In this document: in pieces, positions 16,539 to 23,979 of the stretch
Layout: every line of letters begins with the position of its first letter
Numbering within the stretch: position 1 is the stretch's first letter
From: JBOFLG01 sp051657745
GTDB lineage: Bacteria; Actinomycetota; Actinomycetes; Actinomycetales; Dermatophilaceae
Direction of reading: 5' to 3'
Assembly (NCBI GenBank): GCA_051657745.1
Contig: JBOFLG010000250.1
Span: 1-39,623 of the forward strand
Length of the DNA stretch: 39,623 bases
Translations under genes and position numbers: made by a program
The notes under the pieces: generated by a model
Databases searched by the model: none
What the model saw: only the letters and a program-made list of their open reading frames with translations
Told to the model about the DNA's origin: nothing

Positions 16539-17008
16539 AGCAACACCGCCTCGCGGCGGATGTCATCATCGATTCCCGGCTTCAGCCCGCCGTAGTCGAC
16601 CATATCGACCTCGCGACCGAGCGCCTGCTCGATGACGCGCTTGAAGCGGATGAAGTCGAACGATGAGGTTCCTGGGGGAGATTCGACAAGCAGGTCGATA
16701 TCGGAGTCTTGGCGGGCTTGACCGCGAGCAACGGACCCGAAGGCCGCCAGGCGCCGATATCCGTAGTTCGCGGCGATCACCTTGAGGATCGGCGCAGCGG
16801 CAGCGAGCATGGTCTCGGGGTGGAGTGCGCCGAGTTCACGTGCGTACTTGAGTTGCTGGCTGACTGCGGGCTGGGTGATGTCGAGCGCCTCGGCGATCTG
16901 GCGCTGACTCATCCCAGCGACCACCATCGCCCGCAGGGAGAGCACGCGACGCAGCCGACAAACACTCTCGTAGCGCTGCGCTTCGCGATATTCGGCCACC
17001 AGGTACAT
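16535..17008 (-). CDS. mntA: HTH-fused MntA-type nucleotidyltransferase antitoxin
   Basis: 157 residues in two parts. Residues about 19-58 form a helix-turn-helix (MSQRQIAEALDITQPAVSQQ as the core). Residues about 75-157 are a minimal nucleotidyltransferase with GS-x10-DxD exactly as in MntA: Gly91-Ser92, Asp103 and Asp105, plus a third acid at Asp135 (EVDMV). In characterised pairs this enzyme adds AMP to the HepT tyrosine and silences it. Stand-alone MntA lacks the DNA-binding part, so here one protein may be both antitoxin enzyme and autorepressor. A palindrome overlaps its start codon. Confidence 0.9.
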   Translation of the reverse strand: MYLVAEYREAQRYESVCRLRRVLSLRAMVVAGMSQRQIAEALDITQPAVSQQLKYARELGALHPETMLAAAAPILKVIAANYGYRRLAAFGSVARGQARQDSDIDLLVESPPGTSSFDFIRFKRVIEQALGREVDMVDYGGLKPGIDDDIRREAVLL

Positions 17009-17021
17009 AAGGCAACCTTAT
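17007..17021 (-). promoter_or_regulatory. Leaderless promoter with overlapping palindromic operator, mntA-hepT
   Basis: A perfect inverted repeat, ATAAGG-CAA-CCTTAT (17007-17021), covers both the -10 box and the ATG. On the minus strand TAAGGT (17020-17015) precedes ATG 17008 by six bases. A protein bound here would block the promoter and the leaderless start together; the HTH domain of the encoded antitoxin is the obvious candidate. Binding is inference. Confidence 0.6.
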
Positions 17022-17047
17022 CGCAGTGTCGGCCCGTCAGTGCCTGG

Positions 17048-18211
17048 TCACGTCGCACGTCCGTGCGCTGCGGCCAGGCGCTGCTCCGCCCATGACCAGT
17101 CGACCCGCTCCTGCTCGAGCCGCACCTGGGCACCCAGCGCATCGGTGACCAGATCGACGAAGAGATCCTGCTCCGCTCGCGTCAGACGGGTCAGCGACGA
17201 GGTCGCCGGGCGCTTCTCGACCACCCAGCGGTCGCGGTGCGCCATCAGGGTCTCGCGATCCATCATGACCGAACGCGTCTGTGGCAACCACGCTCTGAGC
17301 CGGTCGAGGATGGCGAACCCGTGAGTATCGAGGTCACCCCAGTACACGACATCGACCTCGACAAGCCACGGCAGGCGCCCCACCCGGTCGACGTCGAATC
17401 CTCTCCCCCACAGGACAATTCCGTCCTGCGGTACATCGACGCTCAGGTAAGAGATCTCGTTCTCGACGATGATCGCCGTGCGCGGCCGAATGTCCAGCGC
17501 CGCCAACTCGGCGGCCCGCATCGCCACTTCTGTGGCGGGCAGTGGGATACCGATCGTCGGGGCCGGTCGCACACGGACCAGCTCGGGCTTCGATGCCAGT
17601 CCCAGCCCGGACACGAAACCGGATGCCGTCGAGGGCACTCCGAGCATCGCCGCCAACACGGCCCGGTGCTTCTCGGCGAACTTCGTGTCGACTCCGGGAG
17701 CGCTGATCTCCCGCAAATAGTGACCGGAGTCGCGATGGGCATCAAGCCACCTGAACGCAGCCAGCAGCCCTGGCAGGTCGCCATGAAGCTCCAGCGCCCG
17801 ATGCGGGTGACCGACCGCCCAGGCCCGCACGGCGGAACAGCCGCCGACGATGGCGAGGATCTCGTCGAACTGCCGCACGGCATCCCGGACGCCGAGCAAC
17901 GCCCACGCCTGGTCGAACGTGGATACGATCGCGCGGTCGGGAAGTTCGTTTCGGCCGATCCGCCGGCCACCGACCGTCCGCCAGGTCAGCGTGTACCGGC
18001 GGTCATCACGACGACCACCGTCGAGGACCGCCACCCAGTCACGAACCGCGGCGAGATCGTCGCCGATCTCAGATGGCTTCGGGCCATGCACCGGGATGCC
18101 GATGACATCGAAGGGACCGCCGGCCGAGTAGCTTCGCAGCAGGGTGCCGTCGTCCCAGCGACGTCTGACCGTGGCGGCGATGTCGCCCGGTGCCGTCCAC
18201 CGGCCGGTCAC
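17048..18211 (-). CDS. jetD: Wadjet type I nuclease subunit JetD (DUF3322/DUF2220)
   Basis: 387 residues from GTG 18211, overlapping the jetC stop as GTGA. The N-terminal half is the DUF3322 region (PFDVIGIPVHGPKPSEIGDD, 33-52). The C-terminal half is the DUF2220 Toprim-like nuclease: IIVENEISYL with Glu250/Glu252, and WGDLDTHG with Asp293 and Asp295, the metal-binding acids. In Wadjet, JetD cleaves closed-circular plasmid DNA once the JetABC motor has finished extruding it. All expected acidic residues are present, so the subunit looks active. Last gene of the jet operon. Confidence 0.93.
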   Translation of the reverse strand: MTGRWTAPGDIAATVRRRWDDGTLLRSYSAGGPFDVIGIPVHGPKPSEIGDDLAAVRDWVAVLDGGRRDDRRYTLTWRTVGGRRIGRNELPDRAIVSTFDQAWALLGVRDAVRQFDEILAIVGGCSAVRAWAVGHPHRALELHGDLPGLLAAFRWLDAHRDSGHYLREISAPGVDTKFAEKHRAVLAAMLGVPSTASGFVSGLGLASKPELVRVRPAPTIGIPLPATEVAMRAAELAALDIRPRTAIIVENEISYLSVDVPQDGIVLWGRGFDVDRVGRLPWLVEVDVVYWGDLDTHGFAILDRLRAWLPQTRSVMMDRETLMAHRDRWVVEKRPATSSLTRLTRAEQDLFVDLVTDALGAQVRLEQERVDWSWAEQRLAAAHGRAT

Positions 18212-21200
18212 GACCGCGTGCCGTCCCGACGAGACCGGTACTCCTCGATCGTCATTGTGTGCAGCCGGGAGAACGCGCTGGTCGGGTTGTCAACGAAACC
18301 GATCACCTTCACATAGGGCTCGATCACCTGCACCTTCTGCAGCGGAGTGATGATGAGCAGTTGGAGACCGAGCTTCGCGAACAGCTCCAGCGCGTAGCGG
18401 GTGGAGGCGTCCGAGCCTCGACCGAATGCCTCGTCGATCACCGCGAACCGGAAATCCTTGGACTTCGCGGCGCCCCATTCGAGGCCGAACTGGTAGGCGA
18501 GAGATGCGGCGAGGATGGTGTACGCGAGCTTCTCCTTCTGGCCACCGGACTTGCCGTCGGAGTCGCTGTAGTGCTCCCACTCCTCATGAGTCTCCATGTC
18601 CCTCTCGGAGGCGGAGAACACGAACCAGGTGCGAACGTCCGTGACTCGCCGCGTCCACGCCCTGTCGGATTCGGTGTAGCCCTCGCGACCACGTAACCGC
18701 TCGATGATCCGCTGCACATCGAGGAACCGCTGCTCGGAGTACTGGTCGCCGTCGACCGCCAGACTGTCATTGGTGAGGTTGCGCAGGTCCGCCCGGAACT
18801 GGGTGACCTCCTGGTTCGTGGTGGGCTCCTTCTCGAGGCGGATATACCGGCCGGGGTTGAACGGCACAGCTCCCAGGCCCTCGTTAATGCGGTCGACCCG
18901 TTCGTCGATGACCGACGCCTGCCGGCCGAGCCAGTTGTTGAACCCAGCGAGCTCCTGGATCGCGTTCTTGTTGAGCTGCTCCTTGAACTCACTCTCGAAG
19001 CGCGGGAGATCGTCGTCGGCCACGCGATGCCCGAAGGCGACGAAGTCGCCACGCGACTCGACCGTGGCGTCCATGTCGGCACGCAGTTCGGGCCAGCGGC
19101 GAAGCACGTCGCCCATGTACTGGGCCAGGCTCTGGCCGTAGCCGCCGAGTTCCCGGTTGAGTCGCTCAGTGCGCCGGTACAGCTCGTCGTTGAGCGCCGA
19201 CTCCGCGGATCCGCAGTCCTCCACCCGGGTCGGGAGCGCGGCGGCGAGCCTCCGGGTCAGCGCCGGGTACGACGCTCGCGCAGCAGTGAGCTCCGGGTCG
19301 GGGCGGGCCGCGACGAAGTCGTCATCCTGCTTCTTGCCCTGCCTCGCCTGTTCCGCTGCCTGAGCCGTGGTGGCCAGCGCTCCGGCCAACTCGTCAATTC
19401 GTGCCGAGACTGCGGCGGCCGACGCGGCGACGGCCTCCAGCGCGCTGGTGATCTCCGCAAGGCGAGACGAGCCCGACTCGAGCCGGGCCCGTTCCCCGTC
19501 ATGCGCCGTCGCACGGGACTCCGCCTCAGCGACGTCGACCTGGGACCAGGTTCGATATCCGTCCAGCCGGGCCAGCGCCTCCATGCGGGTCTGGATGCCG
19601 TCGCGCTCGCCGCCGACCTGGGCGGCCTCGGCCGCTGCCTTCGCTCGTTCGGTGTCCAGCTCGTCCACCTCGGACCGGAGTGCGGCGAGCTTTCGTTCGT
19701 TCGCCCACCCGAGGACCCACCGGCGAGGGTCGTCGACGCGGTGGCGGTCGTCCTTGTCATGACGCCCTCCCGAGCGAACCTGACCTTCGCGCGTCACGGC
19801 CTTGCGCTCGCTGCGGAACACCTCCAGGGTCGGTGCGCATCGGTGGTCGGCGCGCTTCGCGAGCTCGCCGGACAGGTAGTCACGGAACGGGCCGGACTTG
19901 ATCTCGACGCAGTCGGCTAGCACGAGGGCTCCGCCGTCGGCAGGCTGGAGCGGCAGTCGGCGATCAGAGACCCGCTCGTAGGTCAGCCGAGCGCCGACGG
20001 CCTGTCCACCGCGACCGCGAACCGTCAGCCGCCGCGCGTTCACCCATTCGGTGACCGTGTCGTAGTGACGCTGGGGCACCAGCAGCGAGAGCGCGAACGG
20101 CCGCAACACCCGTTCGGCGGCGCCGCGCCACTCGGTGTGCTCGTCATCCACGTCGAGGAGCTCGCCAGCGTACGGAAGATCCTCCGGGGTCAAACCCACG
20201 TCGTGGCACAGCCGGGCGCGCACGTCGACCTGCTCCACGGGCAGGTTGCTGGTGCGTTGCTCGAGGCTGGTGACCTCCTCCGCGATTCGGTCGCGTCGCC
20301 GCTCGAGTTCCTTCTCGCGAGCAATGGCCTGCGCGGCGGCGTTATCCAAGGCGCGCTTGGTGTCGTTGAGCTTCGGGCGTTCCTGGGCAACGACGGAGGC
20401 CAACACGGCGAAGGCCTCCGGCCCGTCGATCGGTTCCAGCCCGGCATCGACGATGGCGGCGTCGAGGAGAGTTCGTGCCGCCCGGCGCTCGTCGGCCTGG
20501 CGCCGCGCGTCACCGGCGAGTCGCTCGAGCTCGCCAATGCGATCTCCGCCCGCCGTGGCTCGCTCCTCGATGAGTGCGTCTCGCTCGTCAGCGAGCCCGC
20601 GCTGCTGCTTCTTTGCGGCGTCTTGTTCGGCCCACAGGCGCTCGCCCTCGGCGTCGAGTCGGGTGATCTCACCGGCATGGAGGCTGGAGCGACGCTCGGC
20701 GATGAATATTCGGACGCTGGCACGCTCGACTTCGGTCGCATCGCGTTCCGCAAGTGCCACGTCGTATTTGTGTGCAGTGGCAATCACCGGTTCCAGTGCT
20801 TCGAGCTGCTCCCGCGCTCGCTTGACGGCGTCGTGGGCTTTGCTGAGATCCTCGAAGTGGCTGACGATGTCGCGGACCCGGCCGGTCGAGTCGCTGGGCT
20901 CGAGCATGTGGTTGCGGACGAAGTCGTTGAGGTTGCTCACCGACTTCATCGAGACGGTCTGGTGGAACAGTTCCAGCGCCTGCTCCGAGCGGATGCCGAG
21001 AAGGCGCCGTAGGGAGGTGGCGTACTTGGGGAACTCGTCGAAGATCTCGGCTCCGGCTCCCCGGAGTCGCTTGCGGAGGTCGCGAAGGTCGGCGCCGAAG
21101 TCCGCGAAGTCGGTGGCGATGGTCAGCGCCGTGGGAGCGGTGATGAAGAACCGGTATGGCTGGCCGGTCGATTCGCGCTGTTGGAAGACCTGCGCCAAGG

Positions 21201-21606
21201 TCACGGTCTCGTCGTAGCCCGCATTGGTGAACACGCCGAGAATCACCGAATAGGTTCGGCGATCAGTGCGGAGGCCGACCGCGCGGGATCGTCCGGTCGA
21301 CTCGGTGCGCTCGAACTTATGGTGCCCTTCGACATACGAGCGCAGGGTGCGCTCCTTGGCATCGGCTCCGGCAGCTTTGTTGTAGGCGATCCGGTGGGCC
21401 GGCATCAGCAAGGTCGTCAGGGCATCGACAAGTGTCGACTTGCCAGAGCCGATGTCGCCGGTGAGCAGGGCGGTCTCGGCTCCCGGCGTCAGGCGCCACA
21501 CCTGCGAGTCGAACGTGCCCCAGTTGAAAACCTCCAGGTGCTGGAGCCGGTGGCCGGCACGGCCATCACCGGAGAGCTCGACCCGCGAGAAGAGTCCGTC
21601 AGCCAT
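18208..21606 (-). CDS. jetC: Wadjet SMC/MukB-like ATPase JetC
   Basis: 1132 residues from ATG 21606, overlapping jetB by eight bases; a longer open frame to 21669 is unsupported. This is the condensin-like motor of Wadjet. Walker A is GDIGSGKST (50-58) in the N-terminal head. A long central segment rich in Glu/Arg/Ala heptads (about 270-830) forms the coiled-coil arms. The C-terminal head has the ABC signature KSGGQKEKLAYTILAASLAY and Walker B FRFAVIDEAFGRGSD. ATP-driven loop extrusion on plasmids is known for the family. The protein is full length with no frame breaks. Confidence 0.95.
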   Translation of the reverse strand: MADGLFSRVELSGDGRAGHRLQHLEVFNWGTFDSQVWRLTPGAETALLTGDIGSGKSTLVDALTTLLMPAHRIAYNKAAGADAKERTLRSYVEGHHKFERTESTGRSRAVGLRTDRRTYSVILGVFTNAGYDETVTLAQVFQQRESTGQPYRFFITAPTALTIATDFADFGADLRDLRKRLRGAGAEIFDEFPKYATSLRRLLGIRSEQALELFHQTVSMKSVSNLNDFVRNHMLEPSDSTGRVRDIVSHFEDLSKAHDAVKRAREQLEALEPVIATAHKYDVALAERDATEVERASVRIFIAERRSSLHAGEITRLDAEGERLWAEQDAAKKQQRGLADERDALIEERATAGGDRIGELERLAGDARRQADERRAARTLLDAAIVDAGLEPIDGPEAFAVLASVVAQERPKLNDTKRALDNAAAQAIAREKELERRRDRIAEEVTSLEQRTSNLPVEQVDVRARLCHDVGLTPEDLPYAGELLDVDDEHTEWRGAAERVLRPFALSLLVPQRHYDTVTEWVNARRLTVRGRGGQAVGARLTYERVSDRRLPLQPADGGALVLADCVEIKSGPFRDYLSGELAKRADHRCAPTLEVFRSERKAVTREGQVRSGGRHDKDDRHRVDDPRRWVLGWANERKLAALRSEVDELDTERAKAAAEAAQVGGERDGIQTRMEALARLDGYRTWSQVDVAEAESRATAHDGERARLESGSSRLAEITSALEAVAASAAAVSARIDELAGALATTAQAAEQARQGKKQDDDFVAARPDPELTAARASYPALTRRLAAALPTRVEDCGSAESALNDELYRRTERLNRELGGYGQSLAQYMGDVLRRWPELRADMDATVESRGDFVAFGHRVADDDLPRFESEFKEQLNKNAIQELAGFNNWLGRQASVIDERVDRINEGLGAVPFNPGRYIRLEKEPTTNQEVTQFRADLRNLTNDSLAVDGDQYSEQRFLDVQRIIERLRGREGYTESDRAWTRRVTDVRTWFVFSASERDMETHEEWEHYSDSDGKSGGQKEKLAYTILAASLAYQFGLEWGAAKSKDFRFAVIDEAFGRGSDASTRYALELFAKLGLQLLIITPLQKVQVIEPYVKVIGFVDNPTSAFSRLHTMTIEEYRSRRDGTRS

Positions 21607-22177
21607 CGGCAGCGACCCCGCCCACGTACTCGCGCAGCTTCCCCGCGAAGTCGGCCAGCGTCTCTGCATCGACGTAGGCCTTCAGGATCCGACGGACCTC
21701 CCACTGGTCGGGCTGCCCACGAAGCTGCCGAACGAAGCCCAGTTCCGCAGCCTTCTTGACGGTGGACTCGACGTTGTCCGAGATCTTGGCGTCGTTGGTC
21801 GACTCCGCTTGGAAGAGTCGTACCATCTCCTGGATTTGCTCGATGGTCAGCACAAGTCTGCCGTCGGCTCCCGTCGTCTCGAACTCCACGAGGCGTTTCC
21901 GCAGGAGCACCAGCAGCAGGCTCACCGAGTAGGTCAAGGTTCGCCGCCGCACCAGCCTCGGGAGAGCCTCCTCGCCGTCCGCCGCCGGCCTCGAGCGAAG
22001 GAAGGCATACCCCTCGTCCTCGTCGATGACGACATCGACGCCGATCGTCGCGAAGTGGTCCCGCACACCGGACCCGGACCGTTCCAGGGTGAGCCAGGTG
22101 TCCTCGTCGGACTCGCGGTAGACGACACCCTGCATCAGCCGGATGATCGCGCTGGCGACTGCATGCTCGCTCGTCAT
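21599..22177 (-). CDS. jetB: Wadjet subunit JetB (DUF4194, MukE-like)
   Basis: 192 residues of the DUF4194 family, the winged-helix KITE-like (MukE-equivalent) subunit that bridges the JetC heads and JetA. It shows ASAIIRLMQGVVYRESDEDTW near the N-terminus, LTYSVSLLLVLLRKRLVEFE, and a C-terminal winged-helix segment (AAELGFVRQLRGQPDQWEVR). It overlaps jetA as ATGA upstream and jetC by eight bases downstream, consistent with tightly coupled synthesis of the complex. Confidence 0.92.
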   Translation of the reverse strand: MTSEHAVASAIIRLMQGVVYRESDEDTWLTLERSGSGVRDHFATIGVDVVIDEDEGYAFLRSRPAADGEEALPRLVRRRTLTYSVSLLLVLLRKRLVEFETTGADGRLVLTIEQIQEMVRLFQAESTNDAKISDNVESTVKKAAELGFVRQLRGQPDQWEVRRILKAYVDAETLADFAGKLREYVGGVAADG

Positions 22178-23616
22178 CGGCGCTTCACCGTCACCTTCGG
22201 CAGCCTGGCCCGTGTGGCGCCGCTGGAGTCGTCGCGGTCACCGTACTCCAGGATGGTTTCGCCGGATTCGTCCATTTCGACAACAAGATCCTCGTCGTCG
22301 AGGGCAAGGTAGCCGACGATCTCCGCCGCACCCTGCTCGAGGGGGTACATGGCGACGATGTCAGACAGCAATGCAACGGAGCGCTCGGGAAGCACCGTAC
22401 GAATGTTGTCGACCCGGCGCGCCTGGTCGACAAAGGTCTGGACGAACAGCAGCTCTGGATCCACCTCGTCGGTCGTCGGCGGGATCAGACTCTCCACCGC
22501 GGCCACCGCCGGACGCTGGTAAAGGGGTCGCTCGAACGGCAGCGAGATCACGATCCCTGGTTCATCGACGTCGAGACCGAGCGCAGGCGGATCGTCCCGG
22601 ACGTCAAGGGCGGCGCTTTCGATGTCGCGCACCAGGTCGAGGACGCGCCGGTTCTCCATCCAGATCTGGTCATCAAGGAATCGGCGGAGCTGCTCGGAGA
22701 TCTGGCGGACCGTCCGCTGGGCACGTTCAGCAGCTTCGAACCAGTCGTGATGAATCCCCTTCATGCGTCGGTCAGCGTCGACCTCATCGAGAACGACAAC
22801 GTGATTCAGCAGATCCGTCAACTCCTGCTGGCGGGACTCGGAGAGGAGGAAGTCGTAGAAGGCCTGGAAACTGTGGCCCTGATCGGAATGGGTGATCTCC
22901 GAGCGGCTGCCCACGAGATCGGTCAGCAGCGCTCCCTTGGCTCCATCCCAGGTCGCGATCTTCTCGCGAGCCGCACGATCGAGCCGTCGGAAGTTCTCCT
23001 CGACCTCCCGGAAGTCGGACAGCAGTTCTCGAGCGGTCGCCGTGAACTGCTGGTAGCGGTCGCGCACTCCGGCGGGTGCGAGAAGGGTCAGCTGACCCGC
23101 CTCGACCGAGGCGATCTCCGCGTCGATCTCAGCGCGGCGGCGGTGCAGTTCGATGAGGCGGCGGTCGGGATTGCTGTCAGTACCGGTCACAATCTGCCGG
23201 AGCAACTCCACCGCCGTGTGCAGTCTGGACTCGGTCGCCACGAAAGGACGCGCCGTGAGCGACGCCACCCACGCGTACGCCTTCTCGAAGGCAGGAGTGA
23301 CCTCGTAGTGGACCTCGTCGTCGCCGCGCGGGTAGAAGCGTCGGAGGTAGCCGGAGTCGGTCGCAGCCCAGTCCTCGAGGTACTCGCGGGGCTCCTTCGG
23401 GAACCGCACCTGGCCGGTGTCCTCGGACGTCGCGACGTTGAGGTCATACAGGTGATCGTCGAGCGCGACGGCGAGATCATTGGCGGAGCATGCGCCGCGA
23501 TTGGCTTCAACAAAATAGGTGCCCAAGAACGAGAGGATCATGGTCGCATGTCCGGCTCGCAGCAGCCGCCATGCGGCGTGGCGCTCCCGCAATGCGTCGA
23601 TGTCGTCGTGGTCCAC
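22174..23616 (-). CDS. jetA: Wadjet subunit JetA (DUF3375, MukF/kleisin-like)
   Basis: 480 residues from GTG 23616. DUF3375 family: the kleisin-like MukF-equivalent that links JetB and the JetC heads. The N-terminal winged-helix portion (HAAWRLLRAGHATMILSFLG) and a central Glu/Arg-rich helical part (LIELHRRRAEIDAEIASVEA and following) are visible. The C-terminus ends in a basic tail. First gene of the operon, with a leaderless promoter. It lies 176 bp from the initiator tRNA, transcribed in the same direction. Confidence 0.93.
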   Translation of the reverse strand: MDHDDIDALRERHAAWRLLRAGHATMILSFLGTYFVEANRGACSANDLAVALDDHLYDLNVATSEDTGQVRFPKEPREYLEDWAATDSGYLRRFYPRGDDEVHYEVTPAFEKAYAWVASLTARPFVATESRLHTAVELLRQIVTGTDSNPDRRLIELHRRRAEIDAEIASVEAGQLTLLAPAGVRDRYQQFTATARELLSDFREVEENFRRLDRAAREKIATWDGAKGALLTDLVGSRSEITHSDQGHSFQAFYDFLLSESRQQELTDLLNHVVVLDEVDADRRMKGIHHDWFEAAERAQRTVRQISEQLRRFLDDQIWMENRRVLDLVRDIESAALDVRDDPPALGLDVDEPGIVISLPFERPLYQRPAVAAVESLIPPTTDEVDPELLFVQTFVDQARRVDNIRTVLPERSVALLSDIVAMYPLEQGAAEIVGYLALDDEDLVVEMDESGETILEYGDRDDSSGATRARLPKVTVKRR

Positions 23617-23628
23617 GCGGCAAGCCTA
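23617..23628 (-). promoter_or_regulatory. Leaderless promoter of the Wadjet operon
   Basis: On the minus strand TAGGCT (23628-23623) is followed by six bases and then GTG 23616; no ribosome-binding site is present. A single promoter here could drive all four jet genes, which overlap one another throughout. Confidence 0.55.
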
Positions 23629-23752
23629 GACATGGGAACAGACCTCTCGGGCCGACCGTCGTCGTGGTGGTGGACCGATCACTTGGTCTCGCCAGGCGGA
23701 CTCTGCCACTGTCGAGTTCCTCGCGTTGAGGGAGGCCAATCCTCCCCAAGCA

Positions 23753-23786
23753 TTCAGGCTCGGCTCCCGAAGGAGCCGAGCCTGAA
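23753..23786 (-). terminator. Strong hairpin terminator after tRNA-fMet
   Basis: A perfect 15-bp stem (23753-23767 with 23772-23786) closes a four-base loop. Read on the minus strand the loop is TTCG closed by C-G, the exceptionally stable UUCG tetraloop. It begins seven bases after the tRNA 3' end. No long T-tract follows, as is common for terminators in high-GC Actinobacteria. It also insulates the jet operon from tRNA transcription. Confidence 0.85.
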
Positions 23787-23792
23787 AATGTG

Positions 23793-23866
23793 TAGCGGGG
23801 GCAGGATTTGAACCTGCGACCTCCGGGTTATGAGCCCGGCGAGCTACCGAGCTGCTCCACCCCGCG
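23793..23866 (-). tRNA. Initiator tRNA-fMet (CAT anticodon)
   Basis: 74 nt without encoded CCA. Anticodon loop CTCATAA carries CAT. Features of the initiator rather than the elongator: position 1 is C and position 72 is T (a mismatch at the acceptor end), and three consecutive G-C pairs close the anticodon stem (CCGGG/CCCGG). T-loop TTCAAAT is normal. The acceptor stem CGCGGGG pairs with CCCCGC apart from the 1:72 mismatch. It sits at the edge of the defence island, with its 3' end facing the island. Confidence 0.95.
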
Positions 23867-23908
23867 TCGTGGGAAAGCCAGCCGTCACGGCTGCTCTCGG
23901 TGAACCGA

Positions 23909-23938
23909 ACGTTACGCGACGCCCTCGGTACAGACCAA
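23909..23938 (-). promoter_or_regulatory. Putative promoter of tRNA-fMet
   Basis: On the minus strand TTGGTC (23938-23933) and TAACGT (23914-23909) are separated by 18 bp, a fair match to a housekeeping promoter. This would give a leader of about 36 nt before the tRNA. Confidence 0.5.
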
Positions 23939-23979
23939 ATCGAGGCACGCCGTGGACCCGTTCGAGATCGCCACCAGCG

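Noticed and set aside
15541..23793. Intact mobile element with attL/attR at tRNA-fMet
   Set aside because: I found no repeat of the tRNA 3' end at the far side and no integrase, transposase or inverted terminal repeats.
23793..23866. Elongator tRNA-Met
   Set aside because: The C1:T72 mismatch and three G-C pairs in the anticodon stem identify the initiator.
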